From Dyadobacter koreensis (GTDB lineage Bacteria; Bacteroidota; Bacteroidia; Cytophagales; Spirosomataceae): DNA of 64,000 nucleotides. Shown here piece after piece: positions 53,999 through 62,683 of this stretch. The notes under the pieces were generated by a model, which saw only the letters and a list, made by a program, of their open reading frames with translations, was not told the origin of the DNA and searched no databases. The stretch spans positions 329,061 through 393,060 of the forward strand of contig NZ_FNXY01000005.1 of NCBI RefSeq assembly GCF_900108855.1. The letters are read 5' to 3'. The number at the start of each line of letters is the position of its first letter. Position 1 is the first letter of the stretch. Made by a program: the position numbers and the translations under genes.

Positions 53999-55807
53999 TT
54001 ATACTTCAATATCGATACCCATCATCCGCATCAATTCAGAGGCATTGAAGGATTTACAAATTCCGTCGTGCAGTTGGTAATCAAATTTGAGCTGTCCGTT
54101 TTCGACATCTGACCGGAAATGGAAATTATGGACGTATGACTCATTCGCTCCCCATTCGCCAAGTTCAAGATCGTGGGTTGAAACCAGGCCTGCCGAATTT
54201 TTGGTATGCAATTGACGAATTAACGCTTCTGCACCTTTGTGACGGTCAGCGGAATTTGTTCCTTTTAAAATTTCGTCTAAAAGATAAAATACAGGAGACT
54301 CATTCTTTTCATCTGACAATTCTAGTAATTGTCGCAATCGTTTCAGTTCAGCATAAAACGACGAAGTACTTTCTTCAAGGGAATCCTGAGTACGCATGCT
54401 GCTAAACACACGGACAGGTGCGCAGGCAAACTTAGCAGCAGAAACAACGGCGCCCATTTGCGCAAGAACGAGATTCAGGCCGATGGTTCTTAAAAACGTA
54501 CTTTTTCCGGACATGTTGGAGCCGGTCACCAGAATGGTATGGCCTAATCCATTCATGTTAAAATTATTGCTTATCCTTTTTTCTTTCGGAATAAGCGGGT
54601 GTCCCATTTGTGTTGTTTCAATGTAAACATCTTTTTGCCAGGTAACCTGCGGTACGGTATGTTCCGGATAGGCAAAGGCATTTCCTGCCAGACTGTTCAT
54701 TGCTTCCGTATCGGCAAGCACGTCCAGCCAACTGTTAAGCTGTTCTTTATTTGCCTCTTTCCATTTCTCCAGACCTGCAAGACAATGCATATCCCAGAGC
54801 GTGGTAATACCAATGAAAAGAGCAAAGAATGGATGGTTTCGATAATCAAGTCTTTCAAATAAAACACCTGCTTTTCTCAACAAATGGGCAGAGCCACGAA
54901 TCAAAGTCTGGCGTTGTTTCCACCACCGTGAACGATAGGGCGCAGCGTCAGCAATGTCAAGTAAATCTGCATAAGCTGCGAGTGTAAAACCTAATGCTGT
55001 TGTGCGGTTGACAAGACCTTGCAAAGTTTCCTGGTAACGTCGCAGGATAACAAGGTGCCAGACTAAGCTTAGAATGAGAGTCCATGCGGGAATTAAACCT
55101 ATGTAGACCAGGCTTCCAACGACCAGTGTTACAAGTGGAAAAAATCGCCAGCGCAAGGATGATTTCAAAGAATCCGGCAATGTTTCGGTTGCCCAATCCC
55201 GAAAAGCTGTAACCTGATGGGCTGCGTGTTCATGTAAAAGAGCCGTCGCTTCCCAGGATTGTCTGAGCTTCGGATTCGTTTTAAATTCTTCAACAGCTTC
55301 CTGGCGCATCAGAATTTCTTCCAATGACGCATGATGTTTGAGCCATTTTGCAAGCCTTCTGGCTCCTTCGGCAGTTCTTGTCCGGTTCAGTAAACGGTAT
55401 AAGGAATAGTCGCCGAAAATATCGAGGTCAGTAGCAAACGAATGATTTTTTTCCTGAAAGTGAATTCCGGTATCTTTTCTCTTAAAGCGAAATGATAGCC
55501 TTTCTATTTCATCTTCATTGATCGCCTGAAGATTGCGCTGGAAATTCCGGGTTCTTTTAGCTGCCTGCTGAAGACGCATCAGTCCCAGAAAAAAAACCAA
55601 TGCGATGGCTGTGCCAATTCCCCAGCTTGATTGACCGGTATCATTCCATAACCACGCCGTTCCGAAAATACTTAGAAAAGCAATGATCCGGCCGATTGCA
55701 AGCATATTAAAGCGTTTCTGTGCAATGGATTCGGTGAGTTTCGCTTTTTGAAATTCGTTTTCAAAAAAAGTGTGCGGGTTTTGAATTTCCTTTTGATTAT
55801 CCATCAA
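53999..55807 (-). CDS. Membrane-anchored MutS-like ATPase
   Basis: A protein of 602 residues with a C-terminal MutS domain V ATPase: Walker A TGSNMSGKSTFLRTIGLNLVLAQMGAVV (near 424-451), the signature SMRTQDSLEESTSSFYAELKRL and LLDEILKGTNSADRHKG (Walker B). The N-terminal part has two pairs of hydrophobic helices (about 50-85 and 220-260) and no mismatch-recognition domain I, so it is not a mismatch repair MutS. Such proteins are common in Bacteroidota, without known function. Its start overlaps the stop of the ABC exporter gene by 4 bases, so the two are co-transcribed. Confidence 0.85.
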   Translation of the reverse strand: MMDNQKEIQNPHTFFENEFQKAKLTESIAQKRFNMLAIGRIIAFLSIFGTAWLWNDTGQSSWGIGTAIALVFFLGLMRLQQAAKRTRNFQRNLQAINEDEIERLSFRFKRKDTGIHFQEKNHSFATDLDIFGDYSLYRLLNRTRTAEGARRLAKWLKHHASLEEILMRQEAVEEFKTNPKLRQSWEATALLHEHAAHQVTAFRDWATETLPDSLKSSLRWRFFPLVTLVVGSLVYIGLIPAWTLILSLVWHLVILRRYQETLQGLVNRTTALGFTLAAYADLLDIADAAPYRSRWWKQRQTLIRGSAHLLRKAGVLFERLDYRNHPFFALFIGITTLWDMHCLAGLEKWKEANKEQLNSWLDVLADTEAMNSLAGNAFAYPEHTVPQVTWQKDVYIETTQMGHPLIPKEKRISNNFNMNGLGHTILVTGSNMSGKSTFLRTIGLNLVLAQMGAVVSAAKFACAPVRVFSSMRTQDSLEESTSSFYAELKRLRQLLELSDEKNESPVFYLLDEILKGTNSADRHKGAEALIRQLHTKNSAGLVSTHDLELGEWGANESYVHNFHFRSDVENGQLKFDYQLHDGICKSFNASELMRMMGIDIEV

Positions 55808-57621
55808 TGGCTCTCAGCAGTTTCAAATTGTAATTTTATCAAGCTCGCATATAAGCCGTTGTCCAGTAGCGATAATTCCTGGTGTGTACCCGATTCGGCA
55901 ATTTGGCCTTCTTTTATCACATAAATGGAATCAACCATCCGAATGGTTGCCAGCCGGTGCGCGATGACAATCGTTGTACGGTTTTTCATCAGATCGTTTA
56001 GTGCAATCTGAACCAGTTTTTCTGACTCTGCATCCAATGAACTTGTTGCCTCATCCAGGACTAAAATTTTCGGATTTTTTAGTATTGCTCTGGCGATCGC
56101 AATTCTCTGACGCTGTCCACCCGATAATTTTATACCCCGCTCACCAACAACGGTTTCAAATTTTTCAGGGAAAGTATCGATGAATTCAGTGGCATATGCT
56201 TTTGTGGCAGCTTCCAGGATTTCTTCCCTTGTAGCGGATGGTTTCCCGTAAGCGATATTTTCGTAAATCGTTCCTCCAAAAAGCATAACCTCCTGCGGAA
56301 CAATAGCAATGTTTTTCCTTAACTCAGAAATTCCATAAGTATTTATCGGTTTCCCATCAATTAGGATTTCTCCTGACTGATGATCATAAAACCGCATAAG
56401 CAGTTGAATAATCGTCGATTTTCCTGCACCGCTATATCCAACCAAAGCAATTTTCTCTCCTGCCTTCACGTGAAAAGAAATACCTTTTAAAACAGGCAGG
56501 TCAGCTCTCGACGGATATGAAAATTGTACATTTTGATAGGAGATATTTCCGGCGATATGAACTGCCGAAGTTTTTGCAGAATCTTCAACTGACACTTCCG
56601 AAGTTTCTTCGAGCAATTCAAAAATTCTTTCTGAGGCACCTACCGTTTTATTGATTTGTGCATAAAGGTCGCCCATTCCTCCAATGGAAGCACCAATAAA
56701 GGTGGTATATAAAATAAATGTGAACAAGTCGGATAATGACATATCTCCCGATTGAACCAAACCGGCTCCAAACCAAATCACACCGACGATTCCTCCTGAA
56801 ATACCAAAAATAATAAACGAAACAAACCCTCCGCGGAAAGTGGCTGCATGCAAAGCTAGCTTCACTACCCGCCCCAATGCGGTTTCATAACGGTTGACTT
56901 CCAGATGTTCGTTCGTAAATGCTTTTACAACATTTACCGATTGAAGTGTTTCTTCAACAATAACGTTTGCAGCAGCCAGTTCGTCCTGCGCTTTTTTAGA
57001 CAATCGACGTATATATCTTCCAAAAAACATGGCTGCAATGACCAAAATCGGGAATGTCCCCATCATGAATAATGTCAGCTTCCAGGAAGTGTAGGATATT
57101 ATCGCTATACCAACGAAGAGTGTGGCGACCTGACGGAAAAACTCGGCAATAGTAAAAGATAAGACACCTTCCAGTTGAGAAACATCAGAGGTTACGCGAC
57201 TTGTCAATTCTCCAACACGACGTTGTTCGAGAAATCCAATCGGCAGTGTGATAATTTTGCTATACGTGTCACGGCGCAAATCGGCCATTGCCCTTTCACT
57301 GACCCGCGTGAAAAGGAAGATTCTGAAAAAGGAAAATATAGACTGAAAAACAAGAACAAAGATCAGAAAGCCTGAAATCTGGTTGATTGTATATTTTGAT
57401 TTTCCTTCAATAACTTCAACAATGCTCCCTACTAATTTCGGAAAGGCAAGCGAGGTGAAAGTTGAAAGAACCAGGAATATCATTCCAACAATTAAAATCC
57501 ATTTATATGGAAGTATGTAACGAAAGAGGGCAAATGTTTTTTTGAGTCCTTCCCAACTTATTTTTCTCACTGCAAAAGGAGATTCTCCATCTCCCTCATC
57601 ACTATTTCTTCTTTTGGCCAT
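55804..57621 (-). CDS. ABC exporter, MsbA-like
   Basis: A half-transporter, 605 residues: six membrane helices (about 30-320) fused to an ATP-binding domain with Walker A GYSGAGKSTIIQLLM, Q-loop IVPQEV, signature LSGGQRQRIAIARAIL, Walker B ILVLDEATSSLD and the H-loop VIAHRLATI. It would act as a homodimer exporting lipids or hydrophobic compounds. The resemblance is to MsbA and the lipid-A flippase group, but substrate is not shown. It overlaps the MutS-like gene by 4 bases, an unusual partnership. Confidence 0.92.
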   Translation of the reverse strand: MAKRRNSDEGDGESPFAVRKISWEGLKKTFALFRYILPYKWILIVGMIFLVLSTFTSLAFPKLVGSIVEVIEGKSKYTINQISGFLIFVLVFQSIFSFFRIFLFTRVSERAMADLRRDTYSKIITLPIGFLEQRRVGELTSRVTSDVSQLEGVLSFTIAEFFRQVATLFVGIAIISYTSWKLTLFMMGTFPILVIAAMFFGRYIRRLSKKAQDELAAANVIVEETLQSVNVVKAFTNEHLEVNRYETALGRVVKLALHAATFRGGFVSFIIFGISGGIVGVIWFGAGLVQSGDMSLSDLFTFILYTTFIGASIGGMGDLYAQINKTVGASERIFELLEETSEVSVEDSAKTSAVHIAGNISYQNVQFSYPSRADLPVLKGISFHVKAGEKIALVGYSGAGKSTIIQLLMRFYDHQSGEILIDGKPINTYGISELRKNIAIVPQEVMLFGGTIYENIAYGKPSATREEILEAATKAYATEFIDTFPEKFETVVGERGIKLSGGQRQRIAIARAILKNPKILVLDEATSSLDAESEKLVQIALNDLMKNRTTIVIAHRLATIRMVDSIYVIKEGQIAESGTHQELSLLDNGLYASLIKLQFETAESH

Positions 57622-57729
57622 TACAAAAAGATATTCGACAAGCGTTTACTTAATTTACTCCTGAATATATGCAGCTTAAAATTTTTTCATCTCAAAGTGC
57701 TGATTACCATATATCTATATTCAGAACGG

Positions 57730-57737
57730 CAAAAGTA
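57730..57737 (-). promoter_or_regulatory. -7 promoter box of the ABC/MutS-like unit
   Basis: The minus strand reads TACTTTTG, matching TAnnTTTG, 109 bases before the ABC exporter ATG. Confidence 0.35.
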
Positions 57738-57809
57738 CGGAATAATTGATAATTAAGTGGCAAGAATCAGAAGTCAGACAATTGAGATTTGTCATGGTTC
57801 GGGAAAAAA

Positions 57810-57995
57810 TTAGTTGTGAGGTTTTTTACTGGAAAATACCTTGCCGGCTCTGTTCATGTGGTCCAGCAACTCCGGGCTGTTTATTTAATGATAAATGGAT
57901 TGGTCGAAGTGTAGGGTAGTAACAGATCGTCGAGCTGTTCATCTACTTTTCGTAAAATAAAGATGTAACATTTTCTTTTAAACCGTATTCCATAT
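57810..57995 (-). pseudogene. Decayed MntA-type nucleotidyltransferase (antitoxin)
   Basis: Remnant of the minimal nucleotidyltransferase gene of a HepT-MntA pair. The minus strand begins ATG with MEYGLKENVTSLFYEK then stop. A second frame gives KVDEQLDDLLLPYT, and a third gives FDQSIYH, followed by PELLDHMNRAGKVFSSKKPHN and a stop at 57810. These match the two ends of MntA proteins, where KVDDLLLPYTFDLSIYHQI-like sequence precedes the C-terminus. The central part with the catalytic GSRAxGxxxxxSDID motif is gone, so the gene is dead. Its ATG lies 1 base after the stop of the HepT remnant. Confidence 0.68.
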
Positions 57996-57996
57996 T

Positions 57997-58262
57997 AAAT
58001 TAGAAACTGTGTCATTTTAGTTTGAAATTCTTTAAAGGCAGGATAATATAAAGCAATTATCTTCTTCGTTATTTCATCAACAACTTCTTCATTGTAGATA
58101 TGCGTTGTCAAATTCCGGCTATTGATCACATCCAGTTTTCTCCGTCAATAACCAGCCCTTTTTTGAAAGCTTCTTGGGTTACGCTTCGGGATCCCTTGCA
58201 AGTTTTGAAAATGCTTTATTAAATTTTGAAATCTTTGAATCCACTAAACATTCTGCTACATA
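57997..58262 (-). pseudogene. Decayed HepT-like HEPN toxin gene
   Basis: Remnant of the HEPN protein (HI0074-type nucleotidyltransferase substrate-binding family). The minus strand gives WIQRFQNFNKAFSKLARD near the 5' end, then QEAFKKGLVIDGENWM, then after a frameshift near 58130 DVINSRNLTTHIYNEEVVDE and EITKKIIALYYPAFKEFQTK to a stop. SRNLTTHIYNEE is the R-x(4)-H catalytic motif of HEPN RNases. The helical middle part expected between the first two pieces is deleted and several stops interrupt the frame. Known: HepT is an RNase toxin neutralised by MntA AMPylation. This copy is inactive. Confidence 0.78.
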
Positions 58263-58479
58263 ATTTTAAATCAGATACTTAACTTAATTTTTATTCACTT
58301 ATTTTCATTTGAAAATAGTTAAAATTTTGTGAAACCAACCAGGCAAATTTTTCATCCGGGAAAACAGAACGGCCGGGACTGTTCGCCAAAAACTGCATAA
58401 TAAAAAAATATTTGAAAAAAGATTTCGGCTCACGCAACTGTTTTGTCACTTCGCTCGTAAGTGCTAAAAAAACAAAGAC
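58263..58479. other. Promoter region of the ECF sigma gene
   Basis: AT-rich spacer between the toxin remnant and the ECF sigma gene. No gene, terminator or clear TAnnTTTG box was found in it. Confidence 0.4.
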
Positions 58480-59049
58480 ATGCCCGAGTATAACTCCGCC
58501 GTTCTTCAAGAACTACTCGACGGCTGTTTGAAAAAGAACCGCCGTAGTCAGGAGCTGTTGTATAAACAGTTTTATGGCTATGCTATGAGCATTTGTTTGC
58601 GCTATACACGAAGCCGGGAAGAAGCAAAAGAAATACTGAATGATGGCTTTCTGAAGATTTTCACAAAGCTGGATAGTTTTGATCAGAGCCGTTCTTTTAA
58701 AAACTGGTTGAGCAGAATAATGATCAACACCGCACTGGATCATTATCGGCATGAAATCCGTCATGATGTTTTGGATGATGTGGAAGCTGCGGATCAGGTA
58801 TTTGTAGATGAAACGGTTATCAACAAAATGGCACATGAGGAGATTATCAGTCTTATCCAGGATCTGACGCCGGCTTACCGGCTGGTATTCAGTCTGGCTG
58901 TAATTGATGGATACACACACGAAGAAATTGCCGAACAATTGAATATTTCCGTAGGAGCTTCAAAGTCAAACTTGTCGCGGGCACGGGAGAAATTAAGAAT
59001 TATGCTATCCAAGATAAATATAGACAATTATGAAAGAGTTTCCAGATGA
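58480..59049 (+). CDS. ECF-type RNA polymerase sigma factor
   Basis: The 189 residues have region 2 (LYKQFYGYAMSICLRYTRSREEAKEILNDGFLKIF, about 27-61) and region 4 (LTPAYRLVFSLAVIDGYTHEEIAEQLNISVGASKSNLSRAREKL, about 127-170). The DRL-type region 2.4 WLSRIMINTALDHYRHE is intact. Its 3' end overlaps the start of the next gene by 20 bases, so the two are translationally coupled, as sigma/anti-sigma pairs usually are. It likely responds to envelope stress (inference). Confidence 0.93.
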   Translation: MPEYNSAVLQELLDGCLKKNRRSQELLYKQFYGYAMSICLRYTRSREEAKEILNDGFLKIFTKLDSFDQSRSFKNWLSRIMINTALDHYRHEIRHDVLDDVEAADQVFVDETVINKMAHEEIISLIQDLTPAYRLVFSLAVIDGYTHEEIAEQLNISVGASKSNLSRAREKLRIMLSKINIDNYERVSR

Positions 59050-60556
59050 CGAACTGGACAAGCTCTTCAGAAAGTCTTCCGAAGAGCTTGATTCTACTTT
59101 CGACCCCGACGACTGGAATGCGTTGAAGAGAAAGTTAGATGAACATGATGGAAAAACGCCTGGTACTTTATTTAAAAAATGGTGGCCGATCGGTTTGCTG
59201 GCTTTGCTTTTTATTGCAGGTATTACGACCTACATGTTGACAAGAGACGAAAGAGCCGGAAAAGTGAATGCCAGCCTTACTCCTGGGGAGAAAAGGGTAT
59301 CAGAAAAAACCGGACAGCTTGGTAATAAACAGGTTGCCCAAAGTTCGAAAGAAACTGTTTTAAATGAATCAGGCTCGGAAACGAAGTCAGGAGCTGAAAA
59401 CGAGGTAATCGACGAGAAAATTTTGGTACCTGGAAATAGCCGGCAACAGCAAAAGGAAGAGATTTTAAACACTAAACCTTCTGAGAAGAAATTAATTAGT
59501 AAAGCTGAGAGCAAGAAGATACTGCCCCGTCGCTGGTCTAAGACAGGCGGAGTGTACTTAGAACCTGACCGTTCTATTGGGAGAAGGGTTGACGGGGCAT
59601 TTTATTCTAAAAACGAAACTTCGGAGTTTTCGCGGAGTGAAAAAGGTAGTTCTTTAAAAGAAGAAAAAACGGTAACCGGAATAGAAAAATCAAACGCTGT
59701 AATGCATTCGGAAAATGCTGATAATCAATTAAGAGGAGAAAATAAATTAGCCGGATCGTCAACGGCTGGCGATCAGGGTAACTCGGTTTCAACTGCCGAT
59801 TTAAAGTCAGAGGTTGAGCAAAACAGATTATCAATTGATGCAGATCTGCTAAAATCAAGATCTTTTGTTTCTGACAAGTCAAACAAATTGCCGGAAATAC
59901 AAAAAACGGATACGCCGCAAATTGCCGAACCTGTAAAGCAGGCCGATGCAAAAGATGTAACTCCAAAATTAGCAGTCCGTTTTGGTTTTTCTCCGGATCT
60001 GAGTTCAGTGGGTCTGAAAAACTTTACAAAACCCGGAACGGCGGTTTCGCTATTGATAGAGTATTCGTTTCTACCTAAATTATATTTTCAAACAGGATTG
60101 ATCAGAAGTTCGAAAGGGTATAATGCGAAGCCGGGAGAATATGAATGGCCAAGTTACTGGAACGATCAAAAAGCGCGGCCAACGAGTGTAGATGCGATTT
60201 GTAAGGTTATTGAAGTTCCTTTGAATTTACGGTATGACTTATCTCAGAATGATCGATCCAGATGGTTTGTTGGTGCTGGAGCATCTTCTTATTACATGCA
60301 AGATGAAAAGTATGAATACAATTATGCGCCACATACCTACAATGCAAAATATTACGAAAAAAATGCAGCGACGGGCTGGTACTGGCTTAGCCACTTGAAT
60401 GCCTCGGCTGGATACGAATACCGGTTTTCAAAAAAAATCTCCCTTTTGGCAGAACCTTATGTCAGAGTTCCGATTAAGAGAGTTGGTTATGGAAAAGTTA
60501 ATTTGTTCACGACCGGTGTCTGGTTTTCAATAAGATATACCCCTCATTTTAAATAA
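59030..60556 (+). CDS. Membrane protein joining an anti-sigma-like N-terminus to a beta-barrel-like C-terminus
   Basis: A 508-residue protein coupled to the ECF sigma gene. The N-terminal 45 residues (DELDKLFRKSSEELDSTFDPDDWNALKRKL) are acidic and helical like sigma-binding tails. A single helix follows (about 49-67, WWPIGLLALLFIAGITTYML). Next comes a long Ser/Lys/Glu-rich disordered stretch (about 70-310), then a domain (about 315-508) with alternating beta strands ending VNLFTTGVWFSIRYTPHF, which looks like an outer-membrane beta-barrel end. An anti-sigma function is inferred from position, the tail and the helix. How one chain could span both membranes is unclear. Confidence 0.7.
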   Translation: MKEFPDDELDKLFRKSSEELDSTFDPDDWNALKRKLDEHDGKTPGTLFKKWWPIGLLALLFIAGITTYMLTRDERAGKVNASLTPGEKRVSEKTGQLGNKQVAQSSKETVLNESGSETKSGAENEVIDEKILVPGNSRQQQKEEILNTKPSEKKLISKAESKKILPRRWSKTGGVYLEPDRSIGRRVDGAFYSKNETSEFSRSEKGSSLKEEKTVTGIEKSNAVMHSENADNQLRGENKLAGSSTAGDQGNSVSTADLKSEVEQNRLSIDADLLKSRSFVSDKSNKLPEIQKTDTPQIAEPVKQADAKDVTPKLAVRFGFSPDLSSVGLKNFTKPGTAVSLLIEYSFLPKLYFQTGLIRSSKGYNAKPGEYEWPSYWNDQKARPTSVDAICKVIEVPLNLRYDLSQNDRSRWFVGAGASSYYMQDEKYEYNYAPHTYNAKYYEKNAATGWYWLSHLNASAGYEYRFSKKISLLAEPYVRVPIKRVGYGKVNLFTTGVWFSIRYTPHFK

Positions 60557-60647
60557 GTAATATAATTTTTGTCGTCATAGTAATTCCCTGAAAATCCGGG
60601 AACAGGAACTCTTTGTGTCAATTTTTTTCATTTCAAATTAATTCATC

Positions 60648-61169
60648 ATGAACGTTAAGCAAAAAGAAACAATGAAGAGGGGAGAATTTCTAAGAAGTCT
60701 CAGTCTCGGAACATCGACATTAATGGCCATTTACTGCCTTGGTTCAGTGACCTCATGCAGCACGGGAGACATGGATCCGATCTCGTCGACGCCGACCACA
60801 CCGACCACACCAGGATCGACAACCGGGCTGACCGGCAATGCGACGACCTCAGCAGGTGCTATCAATTTTACTGTTGATCTAACCAATGCTACGTATGCCA
60901 AATTAAAAACTGCCGGTTCATTTGCAATCATTGGCGATCTGATCGTGGCCTATTCGACAGCTTCTGCCTATGTAGCACTTTCGAAAGTTTGTACACATGA
61001 GGGAACAACTGTTCAGTACCGTTCTGGGGAAAATGATATCTATTGTGCAAACCATGGATCAGAATTCACTTTGACCGGAACAGTTGATAAGGGGCCGGCG
61101 GTGGCAGCACTCAAAGCATACAAAGCCGTAATCTCAGCAGACGGAAATACATTAACAGTTACAGCGTAA
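60648..61169 (+). CDS. Rieske [2Fe-2S] lipoprotein-like
   Basis: An exported iron-sulfur protein, 173 residues. A signal region (about 12-37) ends in a lipobox-like TSC at Cys37; the start could also be Met9 at 60672. A Thr/Pro linker (STPTTPTTPGSTTG) is followed by a Rieske domain with both ligand motifs: C-T-H in KVCTHEGTT and C-x-x-H in YCANHGSEF. The expected Rieske loop residues are present. It begins 92 bases after the anti-sigma-like gene and 13 bases before the DUF5777 gene, which suggests a unit with DUF5777 and YceI. Confidence 0.88.
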   Translation: MNVKQKETMKRGEFLRSLSLGTSTLMAIYCLGSVTSCSTGDMDPISSTPTTPTTPGSTTGLTGNATTSAGAINFTVDLTNATYAKLKTAGSFAIIGDLIVAYSTASAYVALSKVCTHEGTTVQYRSGENDIYCANHGSEFTLTGTVDKGPAVAALKAYKAVISADGNTLTVTA

Positions 61170-61181
61170 ACTCGAAAAACT

Positions 61182-62081
61182 ATGAAAGCACTCCGCCTCG
61201 CAATCATTTTACTTATCGCAACAACACAGCTGCATGCCCAGAACGACCTGCTCGGAGAATTAACCAAACTCGACAGCAACAGCAGTGCACCGGTACAAGC
61301 TACCTTTAAATCCACGCGGATAATCAACGGGCATTCAGTTGAAACCGTGAAGAGAAATCATTTGGATTTTCGTATTTCTCACCGTTTTGGTAGGTTGAAT
61401 TCCGGATCTTATGAACTATACGGATTAGATCAGGCGACATTGAGATTAGGTTTCGAATATGGTCTGACCGACGATCTTATGATCGGCGTTGGACGCAGCA
61501 CGGAACAGAAAGCATTTGATTTTTTTGGAAAATACAGACTTATCAAACAATCGGCCGGAGCTAAAGAAATCCCGGTTTCGGTAACACTTTTTGGAAGCGC
61601 TGCCATCCGGACGGTTCGCCCGGTGACCGAAGAAGAATTGACCCGTAGTTTTCAAAACAAACTTACGTATGTGTATCAGGCGCTGATCGCGCGCAAATTC
61701 AGCGAGAGGCTGTCGTTGCAAATTACACCAACCTATCTATATCGAAACCTGCCTGAATTAGAGGGAGATAAGCGGGGGCTTTTCTCCCTTGGTTTAGGCG
61801 GCCGGCTTAAACTGAGCAAACGTGTCTCCGTCAATGCGGAATATTTCTGGACGGCCCGGGATAAGAACTCTACGCTTCCCTATTACGATTCAATGGCACT
61901 TGGCGTTGATATTGATACTGGCGGACACGTATTTCAGCTGCATTTTACCAATTCGCTTGGGATGATTGAAAAGCAATTTATCGGAGAAACAACCGGGAGC
62001 TGGGGGAGAGGGGATGTTCATTATGGATTTAATATTTCCAGAACTTTCAGTTTTGACAAGAAAAGTAAACAAGCGAAATAA
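61182..62081 (+). CDS. DUF5777 beta-barrel protein
   Basis: An exported protein of 299 residues with a signal peptide (1-19, ending LHAQ) and alternating amphipathic strands such as LDFRISHRFGRLNSGSYELYG, LGFEYGLTDDLMIGVGR and VSVNAEYFWTARDK, consistent with an outer-membrane barrel. It matches the DUF5777 family. Function is unknown. It sits between the Rieske and YceI genes with gaps of 12 and 16 bases, so the three are one transcript. Confidence 0.82.
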   Translation: MKALRLAIILLIATTQLHAQNDLLGELTKLDSNSSAPVQATFKSTRIINGHSVETVKRNHLDFRISHRFGRLNSGSYELYGLDQATLRLGFEYGLTDDLMIGVGRSTEQKAFDFFGKYRLIKQSAGAKEIPVSVTLFGSAAIRTVRPVTEEELTRSFQNKLTYVYQALIARKFSERLSLQITPTYLYRNLPELEGDKRGLFSLGLGGRLKLSKRVSVNAEYFWTARDKNSTLPYYDSMALGVDIDTGGHVFQLHFTNSLGMIEKQFIGETTGSWGRGDVHYGFNISRTFSFDKKSKQAK

Positions 62082-62097
62082 CTAACCAGACTGATTT

Positions 62098-62664
62098 ATG
62101 AAACATCATATAGTCCTGAGCGTGATCTTTTTCTTCGCGCTTTCGGGAGTATCACGGATAACTTTTGCCCAGGGCGGCATGTTTGCAACTGCGGCAGGAA
62201 ACACAAAATTTTCATCCGAAACACCGATGGAGAACATCAATGCTGAAAACAAAAAAACGCAGGTTTTGTTAAATACGGCAACAAATGAGATTGCTATCCG
62301 AATGAACATGAGGGATTTTGTTTTTCCAAACAAACTGATGCAGGAACATTTCAACGAGAACTATATGGAGTCGGATAAATATCCTAATGGAACGTTCAGC
62401 GGGAAACTGGACCAAGCCATTGATTTTTCCAAAGATGGTTCTTATGATGCTTCGGCAACCGGAAGTTTTACGGTGCACGGTATATCCAAAAACAGAACTA
62501 TCAAAGGAAAGCTGAAAGTAGAAGGAGGGAAAATAAGCCTGACTTCCGATTTTGAAGTGGCTTTGGTGGACCATAAAATCGATGTGCCGCAGATCGTCTT
62601 TGTAAAAATTGCCCAATCCATAAAAGTGAAGATAGAATATACCCTCTCACCTTATAAAAAGTAG
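62098..62664 (+). CDS. YceI-family protein
   Basis: A periplasmic lipocalin-like protein of 188 residues that binds isoprenoid-type lipids in known members. Signal peptide (1-24, ending TFAQ). The fold features NAENKKTQVLLNTATNEIAI, MQEHFNENYMESDKYPNGTF (typical HF.E.YMES motif) and GSFTVHGISKNRTIKGKL are all present. It ends the Rieske-DUF5777-YceI unit, 19 bases before the convergent beta-galactosidase gene. Confidence 0.92.
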   Translation: MKHHIVLSVIFFFALSGVSRITFAQGGMFATAAGNTKFSSETPMENINAENKKTQVLLNTATNEIAIRMNMRDFVFPNKLMQEHFNENYMESDKYPNGTFSGKLDQAIDFSKDGSYDASATGSFTVHGISKNRTIKGKLKVEGGKISLTSDFEVALVDHKIDVPQIVFVKIAQSIKVKIEYTLSPYKK

Positions 62665-62683
62665 GAAAGGGCATATCCTGGAT

